Shown in pieces: positions 1 through 48,183 of a stretch of DNA of 64,000 nt. The position numbers and the translations under genes are program-made. The stretch is taken from the NCBI GenBank assembly GCA_037013685.1, contig CM072887.1, positions 40,723,154 to 40,787,153 of the forward strand, in the 5' to 3' direction. Each line of letters starts with the position of its first letter. Position 1 is the stretch's first letter. Source of the stretch: Acridotheres tristis (Eukaryota; Chordata; Aves; Passeriformes; Sturnidae). The notes under the pieces are model-generated. The model did no database searches. It saw only the letters and a program-made list of their open reading frames with translations, and had not been told where the DNA came from.

Positions 1-3000
1 AGCCCCTGCATGCTCTGCATAAATATTAATGTGTGGAATTGTTAGTTTCCTAGAGTAATTTTAACTACTTAAGCATTATTTCTGTTAATCAAACTATGAA
101 AATGTATCCAGCTGGAGTCATAAGAGTGCACTCTATGAGGATAACTGGTTTATTGCTACAGGCCATGCCAAATGTAAATCCTTGATGTGTACACAACCAA
201 CACATGCAAACACTTTGTTTAGTTTTTGACCTAAGGTAAAGTAGTCTTACTAATGCAGGTAGCCTATTTCTAACTGTATTCCTTTTAACTTATTTGCATT
301 TCTGCTAGGTTAAAAGGAGGCTATAATGGTAGCTACCCTACTTTTGTGAGTGTTAGATGTGTAGAGGGTAAAAACTGAGCTTCTCTATTCACTGTTCTTA
401 CCTACTGTCCATATGTTCATTAGAAATTAACAACATGTCAGTGTGTTCTCCCCAAGATACAAATACACCAGGAACTGACATCAAAGCAACTATAAAAACA
501 AAAACTGAGTACTGCAAACACTTCTAAAACCCACTCAGAATTAATTTTAAACATCTGGCAATGTTTGAAGATCAGAAAGATGTAAATTCATTTGAGTTTC
601 ATTTACAGAAGTTGTGAGTAAAGACAAAGGTTCTGTCCCAAAACAACAATGCCCTGGCTTTTTTAATAAAAGTGAAAGTGGAGTGCCTTCCATATTAAAA
701 TTACCACAGGATGTTTCCCAATATAAAAAACTATGTGCAATTTATGTACAATATTCCCATACACTACTCTGACTGGCAATACTCAAAGCCAACGTTATGA
801 TTACAACTGTTAGGTTCACAGAAGAGCACACTCGAGGAAATTTGGGGTCTGGTAGCGCTCTAGCTGAGGTAGGTTAAAACAGACCTGCTAATTAGAAAAT
901 CTTGCATGAGTTCATATGGTATTGAATGAAACTGAAGATTATAACACAGTTGGTCTCTGACATTCTTTACAAAACCAAGATAAGCATAGCACAGTTTTTC
1001 CATTGTCTACAAGTTTACTGATACAATCTGTTCCAGACTTCAAAGGAAGCACTGTTGCTTCCTCACTTAAAAGCATATGTTATTTTTTTACCATCGTTGG
1101 TTTTATTTCCTATTTCAGTCTTGATGTTGCTGAAGGTGCGCTGCTGTTCTGCAGGAGAGGTGGGCTACAGGATGCTTGGTTGGTCACAGGCAGCAGGATG
1201 GCAGACTGCTCTGTGCTGTGCAATAGCCCACTTCTGTTCTGGGTTGCCTTTCCCTTCCCACAATGGCTGTGAGGTGGGACGACCCACGGGAGGATTCTGG
1301 CTGCTTTGCCACAGGGAAGCCTTGCCATCACAGACAGAGACCAGGAGTAGCCTGCAGCAGGATATCTGGGGGCTGGCAGACCGCCTGAAGGCAGGCCTCG
1401 GCTGTTTGTCCTGTGGCTGTGTTTTAATGCAAAGCAGTAAGCTGGGTTTTGGTTAGAATATTTGTTTTCAGGTTTAATAATTATATGCCTGAAAACAATA
1501 TGCGTGTGCGTATACGTATGCTTGAAGAGGAAAATTTGTATAAGCAGCAGGATTTAAAAAAAGGAAATAGTACATTGATAGGATTTGAGAGTTTATGCTT
1601 TTCTTGTTCGATAGCACCACACTTCTATAGGGTTAGAGTGACAAGAGTCCAAGATGTCATGGGCTCACCAAGTCTGCTGCATCTGGTCCTCATGCATTGC
1701 CACTATACACACACACTTGCATACACTAACCAGGTTAGAGGAAACTAAGCACACAGGCAAACCAGTGTTTGGTTTTCTGACAACTGCATGCAGGTGACAG
1801 TGCCATGGCTGTGAGAAAAGATCACTGTCACTCAGACTTCAGTTGTCACAGGCAGCACCTGGAATGGCTGCTCGCTTTTGTGGGAGATGCCAGGCACAGG
1901 TCAAGTCTTGCAAAAGATTTATGTCCCAATCCAGAAAAATTCTTAGGGACAGGTTTTGCATTACTGCTATTAATCTTTCTCATGTGTTTCATTAGGATCA
2001 AGACATTAATTAGCTCACAGTAATCTAATAGAAAATTAAGGCTTCAGATCTCAAAGCTACATTGGAACTACAGCTGCACAGGTTTCATCAGGATCAAGGC
2101 TGGAAAGCAGCATTTCTCAATGTGGGAGACTTTGCGTGTGCCATATTTAAATAATCTCTTATCATTTCAGTTCAAAGGAATCTCCCATGCACTGTTTTTC
2201 AAGAGTTGTGCTGATAACCACAATCAGATCTTCTGTAAGTCTCCGCAGTCATGCCTAAATAACAAACACTAAAATGCATCAAGGATGTTTTTCTTCTGAC
2301 TTTCTGTACCTGAATTCTGCACGTATCATGGTGTTAGCTACAATGAGCCCAGCTATTTCATGGCAGCGTTTGGGAACCAATCTTGTTCACATTGTAGATA
2401 ATAAGTTCTGCCACTGAATTCTAAGGGGACATTATCCTATAGCTTACTGCACTCTAGAGCCAGAAGGAATAATTCATGGCCATTTGAGCCCCCAAATGTA
2501 ATTGACAACCACGAATTCTTGAGCATATAACCTCTGCTTCAGCTGTCAAAACATATGCTTGCTTTATTTAAGGACTTCAGGTGGCAAGGGAATCCAGTTC
2601 ATCTTGCTGGTAAACTGCTCCAACATCCATTGTCCTTCAGCCTCACCCATTTTTTCCAGCATCCCTAATATTTAAGCACAAATCCGGCCATGAGAGAGGA
2701 AATACACTCATTTAACCTTTTGCTTTACAGATGTGTTCGTGTGTGTGTGTGCACATGAGTGTACGTATGGATGCAATGCAGAGTAGGTATGTTCAGGTAC
2801 CCATCTGCAGTCGAGTGCCAGTCCAGTGGATGTGCTTGCTACGGCTGCTAAATTGAAAATGGAGTGGCCTAGCTCTAACCAGCTGGTGAGCAGCATGCTG
2901 CACAGTGTTTGAAGTCAGGGAAGAGGATGCTTTTTTACTGACTTACTGAAAAGTGCCAAAACACACTGAAAAAGCTTACAGAATCCAGCACAGTGTCAGA

Positions 3001-3011
3001 CGGGGGCTTCA
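1..3011 (-). other. TRIM67 3' UTR and downstream flank; no gene recognised
   Basis: This AT-rich stretch follows the TRIM67 stop in transcription order. It has several AATAAA hexamers on the minus strand and short GT or CA runs near 1690-1720 and 2730-2755. I checked for the 3' end of the gene that follows TRIM67 in mammals (C1orf131) and saw no recognisable coding sequence. The boundary between UTR and intergenic DNA cannot be set. Confidence 0.5.
2563..2568 (-). terminator. Candidate TRIM67 polyadenylation signal (AATAAA)
   Basis: The minus strand reads AATAAA here, about 445 nt downstream of the TRIM67 stop. It is the first canonical hexamer I found after the stop. Others occur further downstream (for example near 1101 and 147), so the true 3' end may be more distal. 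There is no transcript support. Confidence 0.4.
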
Positions 3012-37450
<34,439 letters not shown>

Positions 37451-40400
37451 AATAAAGCCATTGTTTGGGTAGCAGATTGAACGCAGGCGGGGTTTCGTTA
37501 TCTCTAGTAGCCCTCTCTCCCGTCACCGAATTAAAGGAGGATGCTCACCAACAAACTAAGCTCGTGCCTCTCCTTCACAGGGCTCTCACCATACTGGAGC
37601 ACCACCAGGATGCACAAAATGTCAGGCACTGACAGAGGGAGGGATGAGAAAGGGGTTAAAAGGGAAGCGCGAACCCCAGCTACGAGCACTGTGGCTGGCA
37701 GGGGCGGCAGAGCGCAGCGAGCGGGGGACGTGCCACATCGCCCCAGCTCCCAGCCCTGTGACCCCAACAGGAATCTGCCGCGAAGATAAATCAGGGATGA
37801 CAGCTGAGAGTTTATGAACTGAAAATAACCACCCTTAGAAGAAAGAAACCAGCAGTGGGAAATCCCCCATCTGTTTTGTTTACATACGCTTAGCGTGGAT
37901 GTAGCACTTACTTCATAGTGAAGAGATTATATGTAAGAGTGATTTTACTGATTTTTATTATTGTTATTCATCTATCTTGTTTAACAGCCGCTTAACCATA
38001 TTAAGCTCAAATCCATAAGCAGATCCTAATTTTGTTTGTTTTAAGATGCAAACTGGTCTTTTCAGAACAGCTATTTAAAAAACGAGGAACTAAGTGGTAT
38101 CGAATGAAACGGAAAAAAAAAGAAAAGATAAGAAGAGATAACGTATTAAAACATCATAATGTTTTGTGACACTGATTAGGAAAGGGTTTTCTTGGTTCAG
38201 GGTTTGCTTTTGCCAGATTATTAAAACTGTTGATGCACAGAAAAGGAGGAATGGGGTCAGAGAGTAGGAATACATTAAAGCTTCCATTTTTTTCAGTCTT
38301 TCCTCTCTGCAGTTCCTTTTTGTATCTCATCCAGCCGCTCTCATGACAAGCTGAGGGGGGAAATATCCCCGAGGGATTTGAAGCTTTGTAGTTCCCCATT
38401 TCAGGGTGAAAAGCAGCAGGTTTGCCCTCTGGCACACAGTAGAAACAGCCATGACCCACATAAACCTGCCTGTCATCTGGCTAGGTATTTTCTTCTTCTA
38501 GGTGCTGACCTCCGCGCTGAGATTGAGAATTTCTAGACTGATTGTATGTTTGGGCTACCTCCAGCCAGAAACCTCAGTGCTGTAAGAAGTGTTCTGAAAC
38601 ACCACTGATTGCACAGCTACCTTATGCTATTACATAGTATGAAAAACCCGTGGGTGAAATGCTGTTATCTTCATAGCCGCTGTTCTCTGCTCTACCATCT
38701 GTCAGCAGCGGGAGTGGATGCACTCTAAAAGATTTCTTGCAGACCTATAGGGAAATCCATGTCACAAATTTCAAGTCTATGTTGGAAGCCATAATCCTAA
38801 AGGTAATTATGAAGGCACGGTAGCTTTTTCATGGACTTCTGCCTTCTTTCTTTACCTGTCCTGTGTGGAAGGTGACAGTGATCATAACGTGCATAACAGT
38901 AGCATCAGGTCTGAGACATCAGAGAAAAAACGAACAGACAGGTAAATGGTGGAAATGTAAAGGTATGAACACCAAACCTGCTGCTTTTTAGCTGGGTGTT
39001 GCAACTTCCAGAGTTCTAATACACTGAATTTTACATATCCATTTCCAATCCTACTCTAGAGTTTATGTAAAATCTTAGAATCGTTGGCACTTGACACGGG
39101 AGATGTCAAGAAAGAAACCATCTCAGAAGCACATTCGCTTTCAAACACAACTTTTCTTCTCTCCACAAACCTGGCTTGACTCGAGAGCAAATCACTATAG
39201 TAGGTGACATTTGAAATGGAGGTTGAAAAGGTGATCTGTTCTTCTCTGTTCTGTGGTGTGACTTTTACACTATTCAGTGTCTTTTTTAACCTGCTGAGTG
39301 AGTCTAAAATGTTAATGCCCAAGAGAGCTATGGCTTTGAGAGCAGGGAGAGCTACACTTGTTTACCTGTCCTACTGGTCCCAGAACAGCCCTTGTTGCTA
39401 AGGAGTTGTAGAGTTTCAATGCAGAAACCTTCATCCCCATGGCACCTGAGACTGCTGCTGGATGCAGCACCTACTTTAACAATACTCAATGCTCTGGTGA
39501 ATTTAGGTTGCAGAGCACAGATTCTTCTTATGAAAAGTACTTCTCCATATAACTGCACTGCTGCTGATGGAAGTGAACAGTCAAAACATCACTATAATCC
39601 TTACTACTCCAAGGGTCAGAATGGAAATTGGTCTAAGAGTAGAAAAATGTCACTGAGCTTGAGCAGACTGACCTTGGAAATACTTACTCTTGATGAGGAA
39701 CAGATCCCACAAAGATGATTCCACTAATTTTAATGGAGCTATTCATAAAGAACTATTTGGTCTGAGCCTGAAAAAATTGTGCCTTAACTATGTTTTGTAA
39801 TCAAGGCATTATTATAATGGCTGTGATCCCTATGATTTTTCATCTTTTTATGTTCAAATGAGTCTTTAATATGTTAGAGCTGTAGCAGTGTATGGATAAC
39901 CTAGAGACCCTATACAGGCAGTCCTAGCTTTGATCTTCATTTTAACACTTCAGTATCACTAGTATCATCCCCTTAAACTATTTACCCTTTGTAAGAACTT
40001 ATTAGCGTCTTTTATATCCTCCCAACGGGGAAAAAAAGCCAACGAGGTTTATTTATAGATTTGCATTAAAAAAAAAACATAAGGCAAGTTGTGGTACAAC
40101 CCTGCAGTAAGGAGAGATTTGATTAATCTTTTTGCCTCTCTTGTTTTATTGCTTATGCCTTCTCATTCTGCTTGTTGTGATATTTTTGTTTACTTCCCAT
40201 TCCTTTTCTTGTACTTTTTTATATTTTATATTGCCCTCAAAAATTAACCCATTTCCAGATAGTTTTCCTCATTTCTTTTCCCATTTTTTTCCCCTTTAAT
40301 ATCTGTCCACCAAGGTCACTTCATTTTATTCAGCCTTCTTCTTTTACTGCTGCTGTTTCTCCGTGGGGAATTTTTTTATTCCAGTATTCCACCATCACTT

Positions 40401-43400
40401 CCGCTAATGGGCATCACTCCAAGCACACAGCCTCTCATCTGAAGGGCAACAGGGGAGAAAAAGGATCTTATCTCCACAGGTTCTTATTCCACTGCAAGAA
40501 GGAGAACAGAGAAACAGTTCACAAGAGCAGAGGAGATAAAATGCGCCTGGGCTAAAGCCAGCAGCTTGTGTGGTAGTGTGAGCTGAAAAGATTCACTGCC
40601 TCGTTAAAAACACAGGGTGCTCAATTATCAGCAGAGGATGCCCTCAGCAACCACAGTGGACAGCACAGCTGCACCTGCTGGTCACCTCTGAATTTTAGGC
40701 TGAATTCTAACCCGTGGCTGTACACCCTACGCACCTCAGCATTGCTCCTGTTCATAGTGAAAAACACAACACAGTATAATCTCTCCTGTCCACTTATTCT
40801 TTGTCATGTTCTTTACCCAGACTCCTCTTCCCAACATTACCAGCTCCAGTTGAAGCTGGCGCTGCATGTTCTGTCTGAGGGGTGATGTGGCAAAGAGGCA
40901 CAGGAAGGTAGGCTTCCACTGTGGCTTAGAGGAAAAGCTGATCTCTATGGTCTGTGGGTCAGGGAGCTTTGGGAATGGCAGCCCTGCTCCTTGGTTTTGT
41001 AGATTTGCATTAGGTACACTATGTAGCTGTAAGAGTTTTGAAATTGATTTTGTTCTGTGTTGTTTTGTTTGAGGTTTTTTGGGGTTTTTTTGAGCATGCA
41101 TTCAAGTAGCTATTATACTATTTAGGGTTTTCAAATATTTGCACATTGATCTGCTCATGAAAGGGAGGGTGGAAAAACTTGGCAGCAGCCCAGAAGAGTG
41201 CCACAGAAGCATGGCTGCTGATAAAAAGCTTATCTGTTGGCTAGCAGAAGACTGTATCTGTAATAGAAATGCAGCTACATATTGAATTTTCTCTGTCAGA
41301 GGAGTAAATCTGTCATGAAAAATATAATTCACAGCTGAGGACAATTCCATACAATGGAATTTTATTCAGAATGTCTGCTAAGTATATGCTTGTTATGATG
41401 GCTAAATGGCAAAAAATAGTGCTTGATCTTAAACATTGCTCAACAAATACCCACACTTCTAAATCTATTTCAGCCATTTAAGAATGAAATTCAATAGAGG
41501 GAGGAAAATAGTGCTTTAAACATATATGCCAACAAAAAGTAGTAGGTTGGCACAGAAAAATTTCAGTAAGAGGTCAGTTTCAATACTTCTTAATAAATTC
41601 ATATCTAAAAGAAAGCAAAAAGGAAGTGCAGAAGGCACTAACCTATAATCAGGTCTCTTGAAAAATAAGATCTCATGTTTTTGTGATGCTGTAAAAATAC
41701 ATTGGCCTGCAAGACTTTGGAATTACTCCAGGGACATTTTGGCTTTCCTGCTGTGCCAGGAATCCTCTCTTTCTTGCTGTTCTTGTGCAGTGGAGTGAGA
41801 TACTTTTCCTTCAGTGCTACAGTTCAACTTGCAAGCAGCATCCTCAGGGGTGCTTGCTCTTTTGAGAGGGGAGAGGATAAGAGCGCTGGACCCTGAGCAG
41901 CTGCATGTAAGGGACAGAAGGGAATGGGGCCCTGCTTTGGACACATTTCAGAGCACCAAAGGGTTAACATCCTCACAGAATGATTTTTATAGAGCACTCG
42001 TTTCACATTTGCTGCCTTTCTAAAAAGTAACTGTGTAAACTTCTCATAGAGATGATTTGGTTCCAATGGCATTACAGCAGAGACTGGGTTAGGGCTCCTC
42101 ATTTGTTCCCTGAGCCAGCTTGAGGAGAGAGGGTCATAGGAAGCAGTTCTGAGCAGGGGCTTGCAGTCTGCTTCAACCCTCTGCACCTGTCCTGGCATGC
42201 TTTCCTGATCCCTCAGCTGTCTCTATGGTCATTCCATTCGTGCCAGTAAAGAAAAGTTCACACAACTTTTTAAGAAAGTAGTCAAGGATTACATAAAATC
42301 CAAACCCATCCCAATATCCTCTTTTGGTAGGAAGGATGGAAGGAGGAAGAAAAAAGTAATGGCATCCTAAGCATTGTGGAGTGAGAGGGAATAGACAAGA
42401 GGGACAAACACCCCACAAAACCAAAAAACGAGTGAGTAATCTCAACATTGAAGCACCTAAGAGCTTCATAAGTGTTTCCTAAGAGCAAAGGAAGGGCTGA
42501 AGGAAAACGTATTTGGAAAAGAATCCAGACTGGGTTAGGCACTTGTATATACAACTGTAAAGTGGAGGTAAATTGCCACCATGTGGCAACCTCTTCCCAT
42601 GTAAAGAAAATACTTACACAAAGAGGGTAGTGAAGTTTTGTCCCTGAAAGGGTGGGCAGTGTTCTGTGAACAGGGCTAGTGAACTGATCCAAGTGCAACT
42701 CACTGAGAAGGTGTCTTAGGAAGAAGAGAGGCTCAAGTAGCTTTTCTCCTTTACTATATGTAAGAAAAGATGAAAAGTGCAGTCCTTGTTTAGCAAGAGA
42801 AAAATAGCGAGGAAATCTCCCTGAGCAGTGAAGCAGTGAAGGAGCTATAAATACCCTGAGAGATGGGCTTTTCTATTCTGCAAGTAGCTCAAGTGAGCCC
42901 TGAATGTGTATTTGAAAGACCAAGAGATCTGTGAAACCTGCCTTCACTGTAGGTACTGGGACAAAATTTACGTGAGTTCTAGTGGGTTTGACCAAAGCCT
43001 CCTCTATGTACTGCAATGCTATACAGGAGCATCCAAAATGAGCTGCCTTGGAAGCTGCATAAGAGCCAAGAAAAATGTAGGAGATTATAACTGGTGAGTT
43101 ATAACCAGATTGACAGGTTGCAGAAACAGAGGCTGCCTTGAGGTCCCCCTTCTCTTTTCAGTTTTGTTTCTGATAAGTAAACAAGGACTCCCACATTGCC
43201 ATGCACCAGAGAATCAAGACAGGAGAGGCCTCTTATGTGCACGGAGACTCGTGTCCTGCCCGTTGGTGATGAGATGAGCACTGTAATCCGCCATAAATCT
43301 GTGTCACCGCTGTAGAGGAAGGTTCTTTCTGACACCATCCCCAGCTGCCCGTTCTCATCACCTCTCCTGCACTTAGAGCAGCTTTCAGGCAGCCACAAGC

Positions 43401-46400
43401 ATTAATCCAGACCAGGACAATTAGCTTTCAGCATCAGCATCTTGATTCAGAGGTGCCTGTGCCTATACAAGGACAGGAGAGGGGAGGAATGGCCCCTTGC
43501 AGCACCACTGAGAATTTGTACTAGATCCAAAAAGTGATGTCTGTGCTCTGAGACATCAGCATCAGTCAAGTGAACAGGCAAGTCCACAAAATGCCAAGCT
43601 TTTTTCATCAACACACCTCACCTACAGGAGATTTATGTGTCCTTCTCTTCAGCAGCCCATTGAGCTGCCCAGTAGGAGGTAGCAAACAGACGTCAACCAA
43701 ATCAATCACACTCACACCAGCAATGTGTTCTTTTGCTTCATTTAGTGGTACATTTCCTGAATTGAAAAACACCAACATTCTGCTTTTGTCCTGTTTCCCT
43801 TTGCTACATTTTCCTTTCATCTATGACAGCATCTTTTAACATTCTTACATAAGTACAGAGATTCTGCTTCCCTCTTTCTTAGGTTGCTTTCCCTTGCTAC
43901 TCTTCACATCTCCTTGATCAGAGAAACTCCCTTGATCTTTTACCTTCCCCTCCTGACTCCTCTGCAGCTTTTCTGCCTTTCGCCCACTACTCATCTCACA
44001 AACAGAGGCCTCCTCCTTCCAAAGCTCTGCTTTTTTTCCCCACCTCACACCGAATCCAGCCCTAGGGGTACCTTTGTCAGCCCCATGGACAAGAGGGAAG
44101 TGGTCTGAAGGACGTGAAGCCTACAAAGAGGTGGGGTTTATCCTGTCAGTCCTCTGTACTGGCTATGCCAAGAAGCCCTTATTCAAGAGAAGGAAGATGT
44201 GCCTATCTGTCCCTGGGGCACAAAGGATTGTCCTTTTCCTGCCCTCACTGCAGAAGGACCAGCCTGCTGATGGGGTATGATGCTGACTGTGAGGTTTTCT
44301 TTGTCACGTCACTGTGATACAAGAGGCAGAGGATCCTCCCTGGGGAGAACCCCTTACATAAGAGATTTTTTTTGTCAGTGTGCATTGCCAAATGCCAGCC
44401 CAAAACGGAAGCATAGCAGAGAGGTTTGCATAAAGATAAAGAATGCAGCATCACTCCACTCCTGTGCAGCTCCAGCAATCTGGGTCATGGAGAGATGTAG
44501 GAAGCTGTCACCATTTAGCCTACTGAGAAATACTAATGTAGAAGAAATGCAAGGCCCTCTCTGGTCTGGAATCAAAAGGTACAAAGAGAACTATGAATCC
44601 CACAGACACACCAGGCAGTCTGGTCCATCATATTCTAATTCTTATTTACATCAAACTTTGCACCATTGCAGCCACTGATTTCAAGTGCTTGAGCTTCTTT
44701 TTCATCATACATAGCCTGTACGTGACATGAAGCATGCACAGAGTCAAGTATAAACACTGGCGAGTTCCTCTACGTGCTTCTGCTATCATCCTGTAGAAAT
44801 GGCTAATCCACTTTCAGGCCTCCTGTTCCTTCCTCAAGCTTCATAATTTCCCAGTACACATCACATGGGAAAGCAGAATTCCATAAATCACATTCCTCAA
44901 AAAAACCTTAAACCATTACCAATCTGATTTCAATTTTCTTCTTGTACTTGCTTTGATGCCCACTGAGATAAATAAAATGGCAATATTTGTAAAATACCCA
45001 ATCTACTGCATGTGTATTTAAAATCAAATCTGTCAGCACATTACCCCAGCTGTAGAGAGATTAGTCAGAATCTCCCTCCTCAACTTTTCCCTCCTAAGTC
45101 TCTTGCTGGGCTCGTGCTTCCTATGAGTTGATTCCACTTTTAATTTTATGTTTCCATCAATAGCAGAGGAATAAAACAGCTGAAGGGAACAGATAAGGGA
45201 CTTAGTCCACTACCACCACCACCCAACTCCAAATTGGATTGACTGGCTGAGTGCCCCCAAATCCTCCATGGATATGCAATTTAATAGAAAAAAAAGATTT
45301 CACACACAAAGAAAAATATGCAGAAAATAATAAGACCACTTTATGAAACATAATAGTTTCAGCAATGTGCATATGATTATATCCTTAATTCAAATGCAAT
45401 GCAACGGACATCCTTTTATGTTACCCTCAGAAAAAAGAACCCCAGCTGATGATTTAATTTGTCCTTTTACTAAATGATTTAATTTTAGCAAGCTGTTATC
45501 CAAGGAAGAACATTAAAAAGGGCCATATCGCACCAGCCTAACAATGAACCTGGTCCACCTTATCTTTGACAGCAGCCAATAAAGGGAGCAGGGGGAAGTG
45601 CAAAATAGAAGTGCAAAAAAACAGATGGGGAAAAAATGCTAAGGAGAATTTGAGGAGGATGAAAAATAGGTTAAAGCAGGTGGAGGAACTAAAATAATTC
45701 CCTTATTTAGAGCAAGGCTGTATTCCCATGGATGAGCACACATGGATTTCTAGAGAGGCAGCTCCAAGCAGGATCAGTGCTCACAGGGAGCAGCGCTCTG
45801 GGCTGTGCATGAGTGCTCCCTTACCTGATGGCAGCAGTGGAGATCAGCTGTCCTGCCTGCACAGGCAGAGCCACAGGGATTGGGCCAGATATTCATTTTT
45901 AATTTGTTTTGCCTTTTAACTTGAGATAGTGCCCCTAAGATTCAAGCAGTTTTAATTTCAAGCTGAAATTATGTTTCTTCAAAGTATGTATTGGTGTCTT
46001 CTGTAATTGCTCAGTTAATGGGAAAATTAGGATTATAATAGCCCTACCAAACTCCTTTGTCCCAAACCAGGCAGATCTCTGACCTAGTGGTATGTTGTGG
46101 TGTCCCCATCTCTCCTTCTCACTAGCCTCCTTTAAATTATTCCATTTGGCTTCATGACTTGCCTTCCCTTGATCTCCTAATAGGATGGTGAACCTCTGAC
46201 CTCTTCCCAGGAGCTTTAACCTTTCCAGACTGCCAAACTTCCATTTGCTCCTCATTTCCCTCCTGCTGTATCACAAGTCTCATCAGTCTCTTTCTAAAAC
46301 TTGAGATTTCAATTTTCTTTCATTATTTTTCTGCTAGAAAAACTCAGCTTAGCCTATTCAGTGCTCAACTACCACAGTAGTTGCTGAGTAACAAAGAATC

Positions 46401-47580
46401 AGTGGAACATTACAGCATTTGCAGCGGCTCATTTAACAGCAACACAAATGTCTTGTACAAGGAAGAGCGCTGTGATTTCTATTTGTTCCTTCTGTTTGGA
46501 ATATCTCCAGCTCAAACGCTGCTGCGTTGGGTTTATTTTTTTCTGATTTGGTAAAATGGAGTCTCCGTTCATGATCTGTGCACAGCACAGGTCCCCAAGC
46601 AAAAAATGGAGGAATTGGAATTAATTCCACCTGGAGAGCGTGGCTCATCCCTCCATGGGACAGGTGCCTTCGGCTGCAGGGATCTGCTGCCCACTGCCCT
46701 GCTGTGCCCAAGCTGCTCCAGGCAGCTGGCAAGATTATTACACCTTCAGGTGGATCAAGCTGGCTTCAGGTGGGAAATGCTGCCTGAAGTGACAGCAGCA
46801 CCTGCAGTGAGGGGCTGGAGAGGTACTGCAGAGGAGAAGGGGTGGGGGCATCACTCCTTTGGCAAAAGGCCAGGTTGCACTGCAGGTCCCCAACCCCACT
46901 CACTGCCCTACCTGCTCCTGGGTGTCAGGTTGTTTCTGGCCTTGCTGACAGCCCTCTCATTCGTACCATGACTGTGGGTACCGATGTTAGCTCTGACATT
47001 CACTCGTAATTGACTCTCATCCCTCAAGGACACAAAGCAGAACAAAGGAAGGCTACACTATAAATACACCAAAATAGGCCACTCACCCTCGTCTGGAGAG
47101 CCCTTCATCTCCCCTGCTGCTGTCTTGCCCAGGGGTTCAGTGAGACTGCAGGTTCTCCGTGGTGCCTGTTCCAGGCACACAGCCAGGATCAGCCTTCCCC
47201 CTGCACATGGAGACGGTCCAGCACTGGCCCCATTGCAGGCACTGGTCCTCTCTATTGCCTCTTGCTTGCTGAGGAATGTTCCCCTGGTCTTCCTCATCTT
47301 CTCAGTAACTCACTGATAACAGATGGATCACTTGTGGATTGTCATGCAGGGCAGCGTGTTCGACCATTTCTTCAGTGGAAGCCATAATGACCAATATTCT
47401 AATCTGAGGTGCAAGTGCCCGTGACAAACATCCCCTGCTCAGGCCAAAGACTGTTCAGTCTAAGCTTGAAATTGGGTGATACACAGGTTGGCCTGTATTA
47501 CTTACCTATGGGGGGTGACATCATCAGTGAAATCATTATTTGAGACAACAGAGGTCTCAAACTAGGAGTGGAATTTTTTT

Positions 47581-47645
47581 TCTGTAAATTTCATGTAAAT
47601 TTCTGTAAACTTTTCTTTTCATGTAAATTTACATGTAAATTTCTT
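47581..47645. repeat. Degenerate TGTAAATTTC tandem repeat
   Basis: About five imperfect copies of a 10-12 bp unit (TGTAAATTTC, sometimes prefixed by CA). They include the 14-bp palindrome ATGTAAATTTACAT. Confidence 0.75.
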
Positions 47646-48135
47646 GTGTAGGTCTATATACATAACACATACCTTTTGATCAGCTCTGAGTAATTACAGC
47701 CTGCTTTTCTGTATTTCCATCACAACCCAGAGAGGGTGTAAGGTAATTAGGGGTGAATGAGGTCTGCAGGAATTTTGGAAGAGGCTTCTGAGGTGACCCC
47801 AGTGAGATGAGAAAGGCACTCACCTTCCGCTTGTCCCTTGCTCTTTAATACTTAAAATTTCAAAGATTTTTACTAAACCATTTGTCAGTCCACTAATAAT
47901 AATTACAATGACAATCACAAGATCACTGTAAGCCTTAAACTGTGGTTTGCAATGTTCTAAGACACTCCATTAATTGAATGGTATTATAAAATAAAACGTT
48001 AAAATCTTTTTCTGTATTATTATTATTTTAATTTTACATCTCTGTGTAAAAAGGAAAGACAGTACGCCTTGAATCTGTAATAGAAAAAAAAGCAGCTGCC
48101 TTCACCTTCCAGCAATACAAACACAGCACAACAAA

Positions 48136-48183
48136 CTATATACATATAGTATATATGTATATATACTATATACTATATATACC
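48136..48183. repeat. AT-rich repeat with perfect hairpin
   Basis: Alternating TA sequence interrupted by C or G in a symmetric way. Positions 48145-48155 and 48160-48170 form a perfect 11-bp inverted repeat around a TGTA loop, so it can extrude as a cruciform. Confidence 0.85.

Noticed and set aside
1..1000. Expected 3' end of the next syntenic gene (C1orf131 in mammals) on the plus strand
   Set aside because: No coding similarity seen. An AATAAA near 664 alone is not evidence.
44277..44678. 133-codon plus-strand frame in the intergenic region
   Set aside because: No recognisable motif, no Kozak or promoter context and overlapping frames on both strands. Consistent with chance.
46606..46971. 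121-codon frame in a GC-richer intergenic patch
   Set aside because: No family match recognised. Pro/Gly/Leu composition follows the local GC content.
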